Origin: Pseudoalteromonas lipolytica
GTDB lineage: Bacteria; Pseudomonadota; Gammaproteobacteria; Enterobacterales; Alteromonadaceae
DNA: 44,936 nt
Direction of reading: 5' to 3'
Assembly (NCBI RefSeq): GCF_900116435.1
Contig: NZ_FPAZ01000025.1
Coordinates: 1-44,936, forward strand
The notes under the pieces are model-generated. The model worked only from the letters and a program-made list of their open reading frames with translations, had not been told where the DNA came from and ran no database searches. Shown here piece by piece: positions 8,694 to 17,303 of the stretch; positions within the stretch are counted from its first letter, which is position 1; every line of letters begins with the position of its first letter. Position numbers and translations under genes: made by a program.

Positions 8694-8712
8694 CCCCTGT
8701 TAAATAGGTGAT

Positions 8713-11700
8713 ATGAGCAATAACGACGTTTCTAAAAATAGCAGTGATGAATTGCATGAAACTCAGGTAATTAGCTCACCGACTTATCTTAAGCCTGGCG
8801 AATGTTTACTTGGCCGTTTTGAGATTGAAGCCATGTGTGGTCAAGGTCAGTATGGGTGTGTTTACCGCGCCTACGACAAACAGCTTGATACACACATTGC
8901 CATTAAAGTACTTAATCAATCAATTAGTCAGCAATCAGATGCGATTGCAAAGTTCAAACAAGAATTACTGCATTTACGTCAATTAAGCCACCCGACTATT
9001 TTACGCGTTCATGAATATTATCATTGGCAAAATCTACATTTTATAACGATGGATTGGATTGATGGCCAATCGCTAGAAGAGGCTAGCCTAACTTTTCAGA
9101 GTCGTGAAGAGCTTATTACATTTGTAAGCCAGTTATTAGAAGCATTGGTTTTTGTGGAGCAAGCCAATGTTGTTCACCGAGATATTAAACCCGCCAATAT
9201 TATGCTCGATAAAAAGGGACGACTGTATATTTCAGACTTTGGTTTATCGGTGTTAGAAGGCAGCGCAGATGTGGGTGATATTGTGGGGACGGTTCATTAT
9301 GCCCCCCCAGAGTATTTGCAGTTTGGGGCTGTAAATTCGACTACTGATTTATACGCGGTTGGCGTGGTGTTGTATCAGCTGTGTTGTGGTGAACTTCCCT
9401 TTACTGGACAAAGCCTTGATGAGGTATTAACGGCAAAGCAGCTTAATAAAGCAAAATGTCGCGTAAAGCATAAACAACTGGCTTTTATTGCGCCATTTAT
9501 CAACAAACTTATTCATTCTCAAGTTAACGCACGTTTTAAAAATGCCACTGAGGCACAAACGGCATTTTTAAAACAAATTAAAGAAAAACCGCACAACATT
9601 AAAAAACACTCTATGTTGATGGCTGTCGTGGTGGTTATAGGCTTGTTTATTATGGCTGCGGTATTTTTAAGCATGCCACACGATACTCCCCAACAGCCTG
9701 AGAAAGAATACTATGCAGTGGCTGTTTTACCTTTACAAAGTAGCGACGATAGCGTTGCACAAGGGCTTGCTGAATATATTAACTATCAACTGCATGAATT
9801 AGGTCATTTACGAGTAGTAGAGCAAGGCAGGTTAAGTCAGTTGCTCTCTCAACTTGGAATTACAATGCCGTTAGATGAGCAAAAGCTAGCGCTGGTGGCT
9901 GACTTATTAAATGTAAGCTACCTGATTGCTCCGCAACTATACCCAAGTGGTTCAGAGCAACACGATATTAAATTTAATGTTTATCAGCTTGAAGGACACA
10001 CATTACAGCAAAATACACTCTTAACGAGCAATTTTAACCAAGCTAATTGGCAACAAAGCGTGTCGAGTTTTACCGAGCGTTTTTCACAGCAATTGCAATT
10101 ATCAACTGAAGTGAAGGCATTACAAGTTGACCCTCAACCAGCAGGTGAGTTGTTTATTGTGAAGTCGTTCCTGCAAAAAGGTGAGTTTGAAAAAGCGCAA
10201 ACATCGTTATCGCAGTTTTTAACCAAGCACCCAAATTCAGGACTAGGGTGGTTACTGCAAGGTGAATTATTGCTTGCCACCCAGCAATTTTTCGATGCTG
10301 AGAATGCTTACAATCAGGCCCTTAAGTTTGCTGAAGATAAAACCTACACAGCAAAATTTGCCAGTGCGAGGCTTAATGATCTCGCCGGTAAAGCAGAGCA
10401 AGCTCAAGCTGACTATGCAGCCCTTGTAAAGGCATTTCCTTATGATGTGGAATTAAAAATAGCCCTTGCAGAGTTTTATTTTCTGACAGAGCAACATCAA
10501 AAAATGGAAGCGCTGTTGCTTGAGGTCGTTAACCTTGACCCTTACCATCCCGATGCATGGTTTATGCTTGGCCGAGCTGCATTTTTACAAGGGCAGTATC
10601 AAAAAGCGGTTGATGAGTATTTTGTTAAAGCCTTAGTAACTGCCAAAAAATCGAAAAATGTGTATCAAGAAGGCGAAGCGCTGAATGCGTTTGGTGTTGT
10701 TTACAATCAACTCGGGGAGATTGATTTAGCCTTTGATTACTACCGTCAAGCACTCGCTATCCGCGAAAACATTGACGACATTGCTGGAATGGCAACCACC
10801 ATGGGTAACCTGTCTTCATTGCACCTTGCTAAAGCACAGTACACAGAAGCAGAACGCTATTTACAACAGAGCATTTCATTGTACGAGCAACTAGGCGATC
10901 AAGAAGGACTATCGCATACCTTTAACGAGTTAGGGGTGCTTGAAGAAGAGCAGGCTTTGTATCAAAAAGCACTTGAATATTATCAGCAAGGCCTCGACAT
11001 ACGCATGACGCTTGGCAACCAAATGCTGCAAGCCGAGAGTATGAATAACATCGGTTTTATGTATTTTATGCTGTTAAATAAAAAGCATGCGTTGGTTTAT
11101 TGGCGTCAGGCTGAGCAACTGTATCAAGGTATTCAATACCCCTTGGGTATCATCCATGTAAGGCAGAATTTAGGGCAAATTGAATTAGCACAGGGAAATT
11201 GGCGAAACGCGTACCATCTTTTCAATAATACACTGGCAGATGCTAAACAACTCAATAGCACCTTTGAGCAATGGGTATCGCGTAGTTACTTATCTAAATT
11301 GACCTTTTTACAAGGAAATTTTGCAAATAGCATCACTGAGTTAAGCGCCATTTATGAGCAAGCAAAGTCATTGCAAGATATTCGCGCGATGAGTGAATTT
11401 GGCTTGTGGCTTGTTGATTGGTCGTATCAATTAGGTGATATCACCGGCGCAGCGTCAACAATCGCGAGCTTAAAACAAGATATCGCCGATAAGGGCAACC
11501 GTGAGTATGTTAGCCGACTTGCATTTTACAGTGAGCTCATAACGGGTGAGATGATCACTCAACAACAAATGAGTGAGCCCATGAGCAAAGATTATAGCCA
11601 GGGCGCTATTTATATTGCCAAGCTCATTTATGCGGCTCGTGAAGCACTGCGTCAACAGCAAGATATTAGTGCTCATTTAGCGGCGCTGGGTAATGTTGAT

Positions 11701-12039
11701 TTTACCTTATATCAATACGCCTATCTTGAGTATTTAGAGCTGCTTGCTGTACAGCAGTTTATGCAACAGCAATGGCCTGATTTTCAGGCAACGCTAAAAC
11801 AGGCTGATATTCTGCTTCGTAAGATGGGAGGGTACTGGCGGAGTTTTCAATTTGATCGATTAAGAGTGCAGTTTGCTTATCACAATGAGCAAGCACCCAG
11901 TAGCTTAAAAGCAAAGCTTAATTCAGAGTTAAACACTTTATTGGCCAATCTTCCTAAAGACAGAAAGGCTGAATTTTTAAACTATCAAAGTTATTTTCAA
12001 CTTGATGATTCGTTACAGGACTTGGCTGGTTATGAATAA
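8713..12039 (+). CDS. Transmembrane Ser/Thr protein kinase with TPR region
   Basis: The 1108-residue protein starts with a Hanks-type kinase domain (about 35-290): glycine loop GQGQYG at 43-48, K65, HRDIKPAN from 155 and DFG at 175-177, with APPE at 197-200. One membrane helix follows (about 301-320). The next segment (about 333-450; YYAVAVLPLQSSDD, LGHLRVVEQGRLSQLLSQLG) resembles the TolB-N/CsgG/FlgO-type fold. The rest (about 470-1050) is made of tetratricopeptide repeats. The single helix puts the kinase in the cytoplasm and the TPR region in the periplasm, suggesting a receptor kinase. The gene overlaps the histidine kinase by eight bases. Specific input and substrate are unknown; the FHA protein and the histidine kinase are obvious candidates. 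Confidence 0.92.
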   Translation: MSNNDVSKNSSDELHETQVISSPTYLKPGECLLGRFEIEAMCGQGQYGCVYRAYDKQLDTHIAIKVLNQSISQQSDAIAKFKQELLHLRQLSHPTILRVHEYYHWQNLHFITMDWIDGQSLEEASLTFQSREELITFVSQLLEALVFVEQANVVHRDIKPANIMLDKKGRLYISDFGLSVLEGSADVGDIVGTVHYAPPEYLQFGAVNSTTDLYAVGVVLYQLCCGELPFTGQSLDEVLTAKQLNKAKCRVKHKQLAFIAPFINKLIHSQVNARFKNATEAQTAFLKQIKEKPHNIKKHSMLMAVVVVIGLFIMAAVFLSMPHDTPQQPEKEYYAVAVLPLQSSDDSVAQGLAEYINYQLHELGHLRVVEQGRLSQLLSQLGITMPLDEQKLALVADLLNVSYLIAPQLYPSGSEQHDIKFNVYQLEGHTLQQNTLLTSNFNQANWQQSVSSFTERFSQQLQLSTEVKALQVDPQPAGELFIVKSFLQKGEFEKAQTSLSQFLTKHPNSGLGWLLQGELLLATQQFFDAENAYNQALKFAEDKTYTAKFASARLNDLAGKAEQAQADYAALVKAFPYDVELKIALAEFYFLTEQHQKMEALLLEVVNLDPYHPDAWFMLGRAAFLQGQYQKAVDEYFVKALVTAKKSKNVYQEGEALNAFGVVYNQLGEIDLAFDYYRQALAIRENIDDIAGMATTMGNLSSLHLAKAQYTEAERYLQQSISLYEQLGDQEGLSHTFNELGVLEEEQALYQKALEYYQQGLDIRMTLGNQMLQAESMNNIGFMYFMLLNKKHALVYWRQAEQLYQGIQYPLGIIHVRQNLGQIELAQGNWRNAYHLFNNTLADAKQLNSTFEQWVSRSYLSKLTFLQGNFANSITELSAIYEQAKSLQDIRAMSEFGLWLVDWSYQLGDITGAASTIASLKQDIADKGNREYVSRLAFYSELITGEMITQQQMSEPMSKDYSQGAIYIAKLIYAAREALRQQQDISAHLAALGNVDFTLYQYAYLEYLELLAVQQFMQQQWPDFQATLKQADILLRKMGGYWRSFQFDRLRVQFAYHNEQAPSSLKAKLNSELNTLLANLPKDRKAEFLNYQSYFQLDDSLQDLAGYE

Positions 12040-12748
12040 TGATAAGGATATCACCTCGCTGGTGGCAGAGCTTAACCAAAAGCAGCAGCAAATTTCGCAG
12101 CAACTTTCAAACTCTAATGAGCAAATGCGTGGTTTAGCAAAGCGTGTTTGGCAGGTGCAAGAGAATGAGCGAAAGCAAATAGCACAAGAGCTGCATGATG
12201 GGGTTGGGCAGCTACTCACCGCTTTAATAAATCAATTACAGCAAGCAAAAAATGAAGCTCCCAGCCATGCTCTCAATGAGAGTATTGAATTAGCTCGCCA
12301 AGCATTATCAGATACTCGGGTTATATCACGGCTTATGCGACCGCGCATATTAGACGATTTAGGCCTTGTGCCTGCACTTGAGTGGTTGGTAAGAGTGATG
12401 TCTGAACAGCAGGCGTTTACTATTAACTTACATCACCAAGTTGATAATAACCTAGCCAGTGATATACAAACCTTGGTATTTAGAGTGGTACAAGAAGCGC
12501 TGACCAACGCCATTAAACATGCAAAGGCAAGCCTAATTACCATTAATGTGATAGCAACAAAAAGCATGTTAATGGTCAAAGTAAAAGATAATGGTCAAGG
12601 TATGGAACTACAACCTGATGATCTAACGACAGGCTTTGGCTTAGGGGCAATGCGAGACCGAGTTATGGCATACGGTGGTCAGCTAACGGTCACGACTGCG
12701 CCACAGCAGGGCTGCGAAATTAAAGTGCTAGTAACAGGAAATAATTAA
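12032..12748 (+). CDS. Soluble NarX/DegS-type sensor histidine kinase
   Basis: This 238-residue protein has no membrane segment. A short coiled-coil N-terminus (Gln-rich, about 10-40) leads into a HisKA_3 domain with the phospho-acceptor H55 in ENERKQIAQELHDGVGQLL, then a HATPase domain with the N box VVQEALTNAIKHAKAS and G boxes DNGQGM and GFGLGAMRDR. With no sensor of its own it probably takes its signal from the Ser/Thr kinase, whose stop codon it overlaps, or from the FHA-GAF protein. The cognate regulator starts one base after the stop. The ATG at 12032 is preferred because upstream starts would extend far into the kinase gene. Confidence 0.93.
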   Translation: MNNDKDITSLVAELNQKQQQISQQLSNSNEQMRGLAKRVWQVQENERKQIAQELHDGVGQLLTALINQLQQAKNEAPSHALNESIELARQALSDTRVISRLMRPRILDDLGLVPALEWLVRVMSEQQAFTINLHHQVDNNLASDIQTLVFRVVQEALTNAIKHAKASLITINVIATKSMLMVKVKDNGQGMELQPDDLTTGFGLGAMRDRVMAYGGQLTVTTAPQQGCEIKVLVTGNN

Positions 12749-12749
12749 T

Positions 12750-13388
12750 ATGATTAGCGTACTGATTGCTGATGACCACACTATTTTGCGCCAAGGTCTG
12801 GTGAGTTTACTGAGCAATGACCCTGATATTCGAGTACTTGCTGAAGCGGCAGATGGTTTATCTGCCGTACAAAAAGCACTTGAATTAAAGCCAATGGTGA
12901 TTGTTATTGATATTAGCATGCCAGAATTAAACGGCATGGAAGCGGTTAAACGACTTCATGAGCAGTTACCAGAAGCTAAAGTACTGGTGTTAACCATGCA
13001 TGAAGAGCAAGAATACGTAATACATATGGTGCGGGCTGGTGCATCTGGTTACTTGTTAAAAGACAGCGCCAGTGATGAGCTTATTGATGCCGTAAAAGCA
13101 CTTGCTCAAGGGAAAACCTATTTTAGCCAATACGCTGCCAGTGTATTAGCAACCATGTCATTAAAACCGGCTGAAACCTGGGATGACCCTTATCGTAATT
13201 TAACCAGTCGTGAGCGTGAAGTTTTTCATCTTATTATCGAAGGTAAAACCACCAAAGACATTGCTCGCTCATTAGATATCAGTGTAAAAACGGCTGAAAA
13301 TCATCGTGGTAAAGTGCTTGATAAGTTACAAGTCGCCAATGCGGCTGAACTGGTCCGTTACGCTGCAAAATATAATTTACTCATATAA
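12750..13388 (+). CDS. NarL/FixJ-family response regulator
   Basis: The 212-residue protein has a receiver domain with acidic pocket DD at 8-9, phospho-acceptor D54 in VIDISMPELNG and the conserved Lys in SGYLLKDSAS. A linker leads to a LuxR-type HTH (LTSREREVFHLIIEGKTTKD through SVKTAENHRGKVLDKL). It should be phosphorylated by the histidine kinase just upstream. The S8 protease gene starts 99 bases downstream, and a palindromic motif lies 22 bases after the stop, so the protease is a likely target. No regulated promoter has been shown for it here. Confidence 0.94.
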   Translation: MISVLIADDHTILRQGLVSLLSNDPDIRVLAEAADGLSAVQKALELKPMVIVIDISMPELNGMEAVKRLHEQLPEAKVLVLTMHEEQEYVIHMVRAGASGYLLKDSASDELIDAVKALAQGKTYFSQYAASVLATMSLKPAETWDDPYRNLTSREREVFHLIIEGKTTKDIARSLDISVKTAENHRGKVLDKLQVANAAELVRYAAKYNLLI

Positions 13389-13410
13389 AGGTGTTTTAAC
13401 CTTCTTGCTC

Positions 13411-13427
13411 TAGGGGTTTTCCCCCAT
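13411..13427 (+). promoter_or_regulatory. Candidate operator upstream of the second S8 protease
   Basis: TAGGGGTTTTCCCCCAT matches the motif at 4172-4188 in 15 of 17 positions. It lies between the response regulator gene and the second protease, with its centre about 70 bases before the ATG at 13488. Its role as a regulator binding site is inferred. Confidence 0.5.
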
Positions 13428-13487
13428 TTTTAAAAGCCTGCGTGTTTGCCATGCTGAGTGAGTCAAAACAAATTAAGGTTTACTCTC

Positions 13488-15953
13488 ATGCTTAACACTC
13501 AATTAAAATCACAAAAACTACTCGCGGGTCTTGTTGGCGCAGGACTAAGCTTAATGTCACTGAATTTATCAGCTAAATCTTTGGGGCCAGAAATTAGTCA
13601 GTTACTGACCCAAGCAACAGAACAAGATGTGTTCGAAGTTATTGTTACGTTTGAAGGTAATAAAGCGGTCGACTCTGAACTGATGAGCATCATTCAGTCG
13701 GCAGGTGTGTTAGGCGGTGTGAGTTTAAAAAGCCTGCCTATGGTCGGTATTACGGCAACTAAAGCTCAAATCGAGGCTATCTACGCATCAGACAAAGTTC
13801 GTTCAATTTGGTACAACGCGCCACTATCACTAGAAAATGATGGTTCAACTCAAATTACTGGTGTTGACCGATTACGTGCCGATAGCTCTTTACGACATAA
13901 AGGCATGCCGTATTCTGGTCGCGGCATTGGTGTTGTCGTTAATGATTCAGGGGTGGATGGAACGCATGGCGACATCAAATACCCTAACCACGTAGTACAA
14001 AACGTGCTGGCACAAACAAACTTAAACTCGTTGTCGAGTGTATTACCCATTACTTACCAAGAAGACGTTGATAACACTGATATTGCGGGCGGTCATGGTT
14101 CACATGTAGCGGGCATTATTGGTGGTAATGGTGCAATGTCGAGTGGTAAGTATCAAGGGGTCGCGCCGGGTGCAAAAATTATCGGTTATGGGTCGGGTGC
14201 GGGCTTATTTATTCTAGATACACTGGGTGGTTTTGATTACGCTTTAACACATCAATTCGATTATAACATTCGTGTTATTTCAAACTCGTTTGGTAATACA
14301 AGCGACACAGGCACAGATTTTAACCCAGATGATCCAACAAATATCGCAACCAAAAAGCTGGCAGACAATGGGGTAATTGTTGTTTTCTCAGCGGGTAACT
14401 CAGGAAGCGGTGAAGGTACGATTACAGGCAACTTCAAAAAAGCACCTTGGGTTATTACTGTGGCAGCCGGTGATAAAACCGGTAATTTGGCCAGCTTTAG
14501 TTCTCGCGGTGTGAAAGGTAAAGGTGGCGTTGTTAGCATTAATGGTGAACAGCTCGAATGGCAAGATAGACCAACAATTACGGCGCCAGGTGTTGATGTT
14601 ATTTCAGCAAGAGCTTCACTTTCAAGCTTGAGCACCTTGAGTCTAGCTGATGATAGTGAAATTATGGATATTAATCATGTGCCGTATTACACATCAATGA
14701 GCGGCACCTCAATGGCTGCACCACATATTTCAGGTATTGTCGCGCTGATGTTAGAGGCGAATCCAAACCTGACATGGCGTGAAGTGAAAACCATTTTGCA
14801 AGAAACCGCGACAAATATGCCCGGACTTGAAGATTGGGAAGTTGGGGCAGGTTATGCAAATGCTTATGCCGCAGTACAGTCAGTCGTTGATCAACAACGC
14901 ACGTTTGGTACCACGACTAAACTTAACCGTAACTTTAATGCTCAAGCGCAAACATCAGTGCAGGCTGAGTACAATGACACCGTTGATTTTAGCCCCGTGG
15001 GTGATAATTCAGGCACCCTTATTAATGTTAGCCCAGATGCGTCAATGTTGATGGTGAGTGCCAATGTTTCTGACAACACCATTGGGTTGTCACTCACCAG
15101 TCCTTCGGGTAAACGTTATGGCTCGAGTATTGCGTTGCCAGTACTGGGCCAAAATATTGCTGTAACAGCCCCTGCAGAAGCCGGCGAATGGGTGCTAAAA
15201 GCCAGTGGTATTGGTGGTTTGTCTGGGGTAGATGTTGACCCCCTTGGTGTAACCAATGGTTATGCTGTGCCAGGCTCGATTCCTGTTAAAGTAAAAATAG
15301 TTAAAACAGATGGTTACACTGGACTTGATGATGTAGCTGCTGATCACCCTGCAAAAGCGTTTATTGAAATGGCAGTGAGTGAGCAGTTAGTCGATGCAAC
15401 AGAGAATGGATTTAAACCCGATGACTTTTTACTTCGCCAAGAATTAGCCGACTTTTTAACACTCGGTGCAGGAGTGAGACAATCAAACAAAGCGACACAA
15501 GTAAGCTATACCGATGTTGATGCCTCGTATAGCGCAGCAATTAATGCAGTAACACAAAAAGGGGCTGCGCTTCGTAATACAGCACAAGATCAAGCGCCTG
15601 TAATGTTGACTGATACAACGATGTTTTCACCAACAGAGCAGGTGAGTCGAAGTGAACTTGCTTACTCACTCGTGCAATCATTAGCACTGCAAGAAACAGC
15701 AGCTACATTTAGCGGTGATATTACAGTGGTTTACAACGATGAGCGATATACACTGGAAGATCAACATACCATTCCTGACCACCTAAAAGGGTATGTACAG
15801 CTGGCGCTAGACCTTGGCATTTTGAATGCGTACTTTGATGTACACCAAGGCCGCTTCGACTTAGAGCCAAAAGTAACCGTACACTTCAATGGTGATGAAT
15901 CGGTAACGCGTGCTGACTACGCTGTAGCTGCAACACGTTTTTACAATAATTAG
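13488..15953 (+). CDS. Second secreted S8 subtilisin-like protease, paralogue of the first
   Basis: Starting at ATG 13488 (AAGG nine bases upstream) the protein is 821 residues, exactly the length of its paralogue at 4300. It has a signal peptide (about 1-29, LLAGLVGAGLSLMSLNLSA), a pro-region, and the triad D153 in VNDSGVDG, H203 in GGHGSHVAG and S408 in SGTSMAAPH, with oxyanion N304 in SAGNSGSG. The C-terminal third is again beta-rich and ends in SLH-like segments (AVSEQLVDATENGFKPDDF and SVTRADYAVAATRF), somewhat more diverged than in the first copy. The pair flanking one signalling operon suggests duplication and shared control. Targets of the proteases cannot be told from sequence. Confidence 0.92.
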   Translation: MLNTQLKSQKLLAGLVGAGLSLMSLNLSAKSLGPEISQLLTQATEQDVFEVIVTFEGNKAVDSELMSIIQSAGVLGGVSLKSLPMVGITATKAQIEAIYASDKVRSIWYNAPLSLENDGSTQITGVDRLRADSSLRHKGMPYSGRGIGVVVNDSGVDGTHGDIKYPNHVVQNVLAQTNLNSLSSVLPITYQEDVDNTDIAGGHGSHVAGIIGGNGAMSSGKYQGVAPGAKIIGYGSGAGLFILDTLGGFDYALTHQFDYNIRVISNSFGNTSDTGTDFNPDDPTNIATKKLADNGVIVVFSAGNSGSGEGTITGNFKKAPWVITVAAGDKTGNLASFSSRGVKGKGGVVSINGEQLEWQDRPTITAPGVDVISARASLSSLSTLSLADDSEIMDINHVPYYTSMSGTSMAAPHISGIVALMLEANPNLTWREVKTILQETATNMPGLEDWEVGAGYANAYAAVQSVVDQQRTFGTTTKLNRNFNAQAQTSVQAEYNDTVDFSPVGDNSGTLINVSPDASMLMVSANVSDNTIGLSLTSPSGKRYGSSIALPVLGQNIAVTAPAEAGEWVLKASGIGGLSGVDVDPLGVTNGYAVPGSIPVKVKIVKTDGYTGLDDVAADHPAKAFIEMAVSEQLVDATENGFKPDDFLLRQELADFLTLGAGVRQSNKATQVSYTDVDASYSAAINAVTQKGAALRNTAQDQAPVMLTDTTMFSPTEQVSRSELAYSLVQSLALQETAATFSGDITVVYNDERYTLEDQHTIPDHLKGYVQLALDLGILNAYFDVHQGRFDLEPKVTVHFNGDESVTRADYAVAATRFYNN

Positions 15954-15974
15954 CCTCCCTTCACCGATGCTAAT

Positions 15975-16040
15975 ACCACTTTATTCCCCTGTAGAGTGGT
16001 TTTTAAAACAAAAGACCCAGCAACAGCTGGGTCTTTCTTA
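15975..16040 (+). terminator. Two consecutive terminator hairpins after the second S8 protease
   Basis: ACCACT and AGTGGT (15975-15980 and 15995-16000) precede a T-run. Then AAAGACCCAG and CTGGGTCTTT (16011-16020 and 16027-16036) form a perfect 10-bp stem with loop CAACAG and a T-rich tail. The second hairpin ends 25 bases before the island junction, so host transcription stops at the boundary. Confidence 0.85.
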
Positions 16041-16060
16041 TTTTAAAATAACAACAGAAT

Positions 16061-16086
16061 TATTCAACATTCTGGATCTGCTTATT
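16061..16086 (-). repeat. Left attachment core (yicC 3'-end remnant)
   Basis: Read on the minus strand the 26 bases encode NKQIQNVE followed by a stop. YicC of E. coli ends in REQIQNIE. The upstream codons (read from higher coordinates) do not continue as YicC, so this is a core remnant rather than the gene. It matches the copy at 35296-35321 in 22 of 26 positions. Confidence 0.8.
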
Positions 16087-16151
16087 AGGTTTATTCTTTA
16101 AACCCTTGATTCTATAGGGATAATGTTGTTTTTTTGTGGCTGTTTAATGTT

Positions 16152-16173
16152 TTAGGTGACCGCTTAGGTAACC
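16152..16173 (+). repeat. Integrase arm-type repeats, left end of island 1
   Basis: TTAGGTGACC (16152-16161) and TTAGGTAACC (16164-16173) are two direct 10-mers starting 12 bases apart and about 65 bases inside the core. The same pair, in the opposite order but the same orientation, occurs at the right end (35166-35187). This is the expected layout of integrase arm-binding sites. Confidence 0.75.
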
Positions 16174-16263
16174 GATTTGTTTCTTGGTAGGCTGGTTTCT
16201 GCTTATAGCCATTAATAATGAATCTAAACTTCTCACTACATTATATACTATTTGTTTAATTTT

Positions 16264-16314
16264 AGTAGTAGAGGTAGTAGAGCCCTTGATTGGCTTGCTC
16301 TGTAGCTCTACTAC
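16264..16314. repeat. Inverted repeat near the left end, copy of a repeat at the integrase end
   Basis: A 19-base stretch at 16264-16282 (AGTAGTAGAGGTAGTAGAG) is found in inverse orientation at 33859-33877, around the integrase stop. Locally, GTAGTAGAGC (16274-16283) also pairs with GCTCTACTAC (16305-16314) across a 21-base gap. It may bind an accessory recombination factor. Confidence 0.55.
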
Positions 16315-17053
16315 TTAGATTTATTGATCGGTTCGTAAATAATTACCAAAAATACACCTCGTTTTAGAGACTGCAATGCGATGTAATCAACTACAGCGCA
16401 ACCGTTTTCATAACTAGAATTTGTCAAAAATATAAAATTATTAGCAGTCTCATGAACTGGAATGGTATCTATTTTGCGACTTACTTCCTTGAGGCGCAGT
16501 AGAATAGGCCTTACGACGAGATTTCTCTTACACCTAGAGACTGTAAAATTTCACTGTATTCTAGTGGTAAAAAGCTAACTTTATATGCTTTTGTGCAGCT
16601 GAGGACAAGGTCATACTTAAAGTAGTACTAAGCGTAAACTCTTGTAACTAGCTAGGGCATAAGTGATTTCGTCTCGATATCGGTTTAGACACTTTTGGGA
16701 ATATGGATATTTACTAGGGGTAATATCCTTCGGTAACTGCAACCCCTCCTTATGTATCAAGGGGTATATCGTTGTACAACGATTTTTTCATAATAATCAA
16801 TGTATTATAGTTTTGATTTTATTGTTGACAGCTTTAATTATGATGTGTAAATTCCACATCAACGTCACTGCTGTGAAGCGTTTTGAAACCTTACGCATTT
16901 ATGTGAATAGTTTAGACCCAGTCCTTAGCGAGTATGCATTAGCACGATAACTCGAGCGTCTAACTCTTCCCCTCCGCACGACTCCGTTTACGTTTTCTCG
17001 ATCTATTAATTAGGCTCAGCTGATACAGCAGCAGTATAGCCTTTGAGTGAACA
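16315..17053. other. AT-rich non-coding stretch at the left of island 1
   Basis: No gene is supported here. The longest open frame (16663-16950, plus) has no ribosome site, no recognisable family and a composition like random AT-rich sequence. The region lies directly upstream of the alpA and primase genes, where P4-like elements carry promoters, immunity RNAs or a replication origin. I could not identify clear iterons, only two copies of AGAGACTG (about 16367 and 16536). Confidence 0.4.
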
Positions 17054-17302
17054 ATGAAAACAAACTTATCCAATAAATATCATCAGTTGTTGATGAATGA
17101 AATGAACATCCCTGATCGGGGAGTTAATGAAAAAGAGTGTGAGCAATTGACAGGCCTTTCTAGATTGGCCAGATGGAGACTTGAATCTCAAAACAAGTTT
17201 CCGAAACCTACCAAGGTGAGTGCTCGCACAAATATATGGTTACTCAGTGACATTCTTGAGTGGCTGTATGAATCAAAATCTTCTAATGCGGAGATTGAAT
17301 AA
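17054..17302 (+). CDS. AlpA-like DNA-binding regulator (island 1)
   Basis: The 82-residue product has the winged-helix layout of AlpA/MerR-type excisionase regulators: RGVNEKECEQLTGLSRLARW, then a LESQNKFPKPTKVS segment and WLLSDILEWLYE at the end. In P4-like elements AlpA-family proteins act as regulators of integrase or as recombination directionality factors. The primase gene begins one base after the stop, so the two are co-transcribed. It is longer at the N-terminus than the second AlpA at 37470. Its exact role here, excision factor or transcription regulator, is not resolved. Confidence 0.8.
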   Translation: MKTNLSNKYHQLLMNEMNIPDRGVNEKECEQLTGLSRLARWRLESQNKFPKPTKVSARTNIWLLSDILEWLYESKSSNAEIE

Positions 17303-17303
17303 C

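Noticed and set aside
16264..16314. Possible CRISPR-like or tRNA-like structure
   Set aside because: Only one hairpin and simple AGT/GAG repeats; no spacer array, no cloverleaf.
16663..16950. Open frame of 95 codons in the left part of island 1
   Set aside because: No ribosome site, no recognisable family, and composition like the surrounding AT-rich non-coding DNA.
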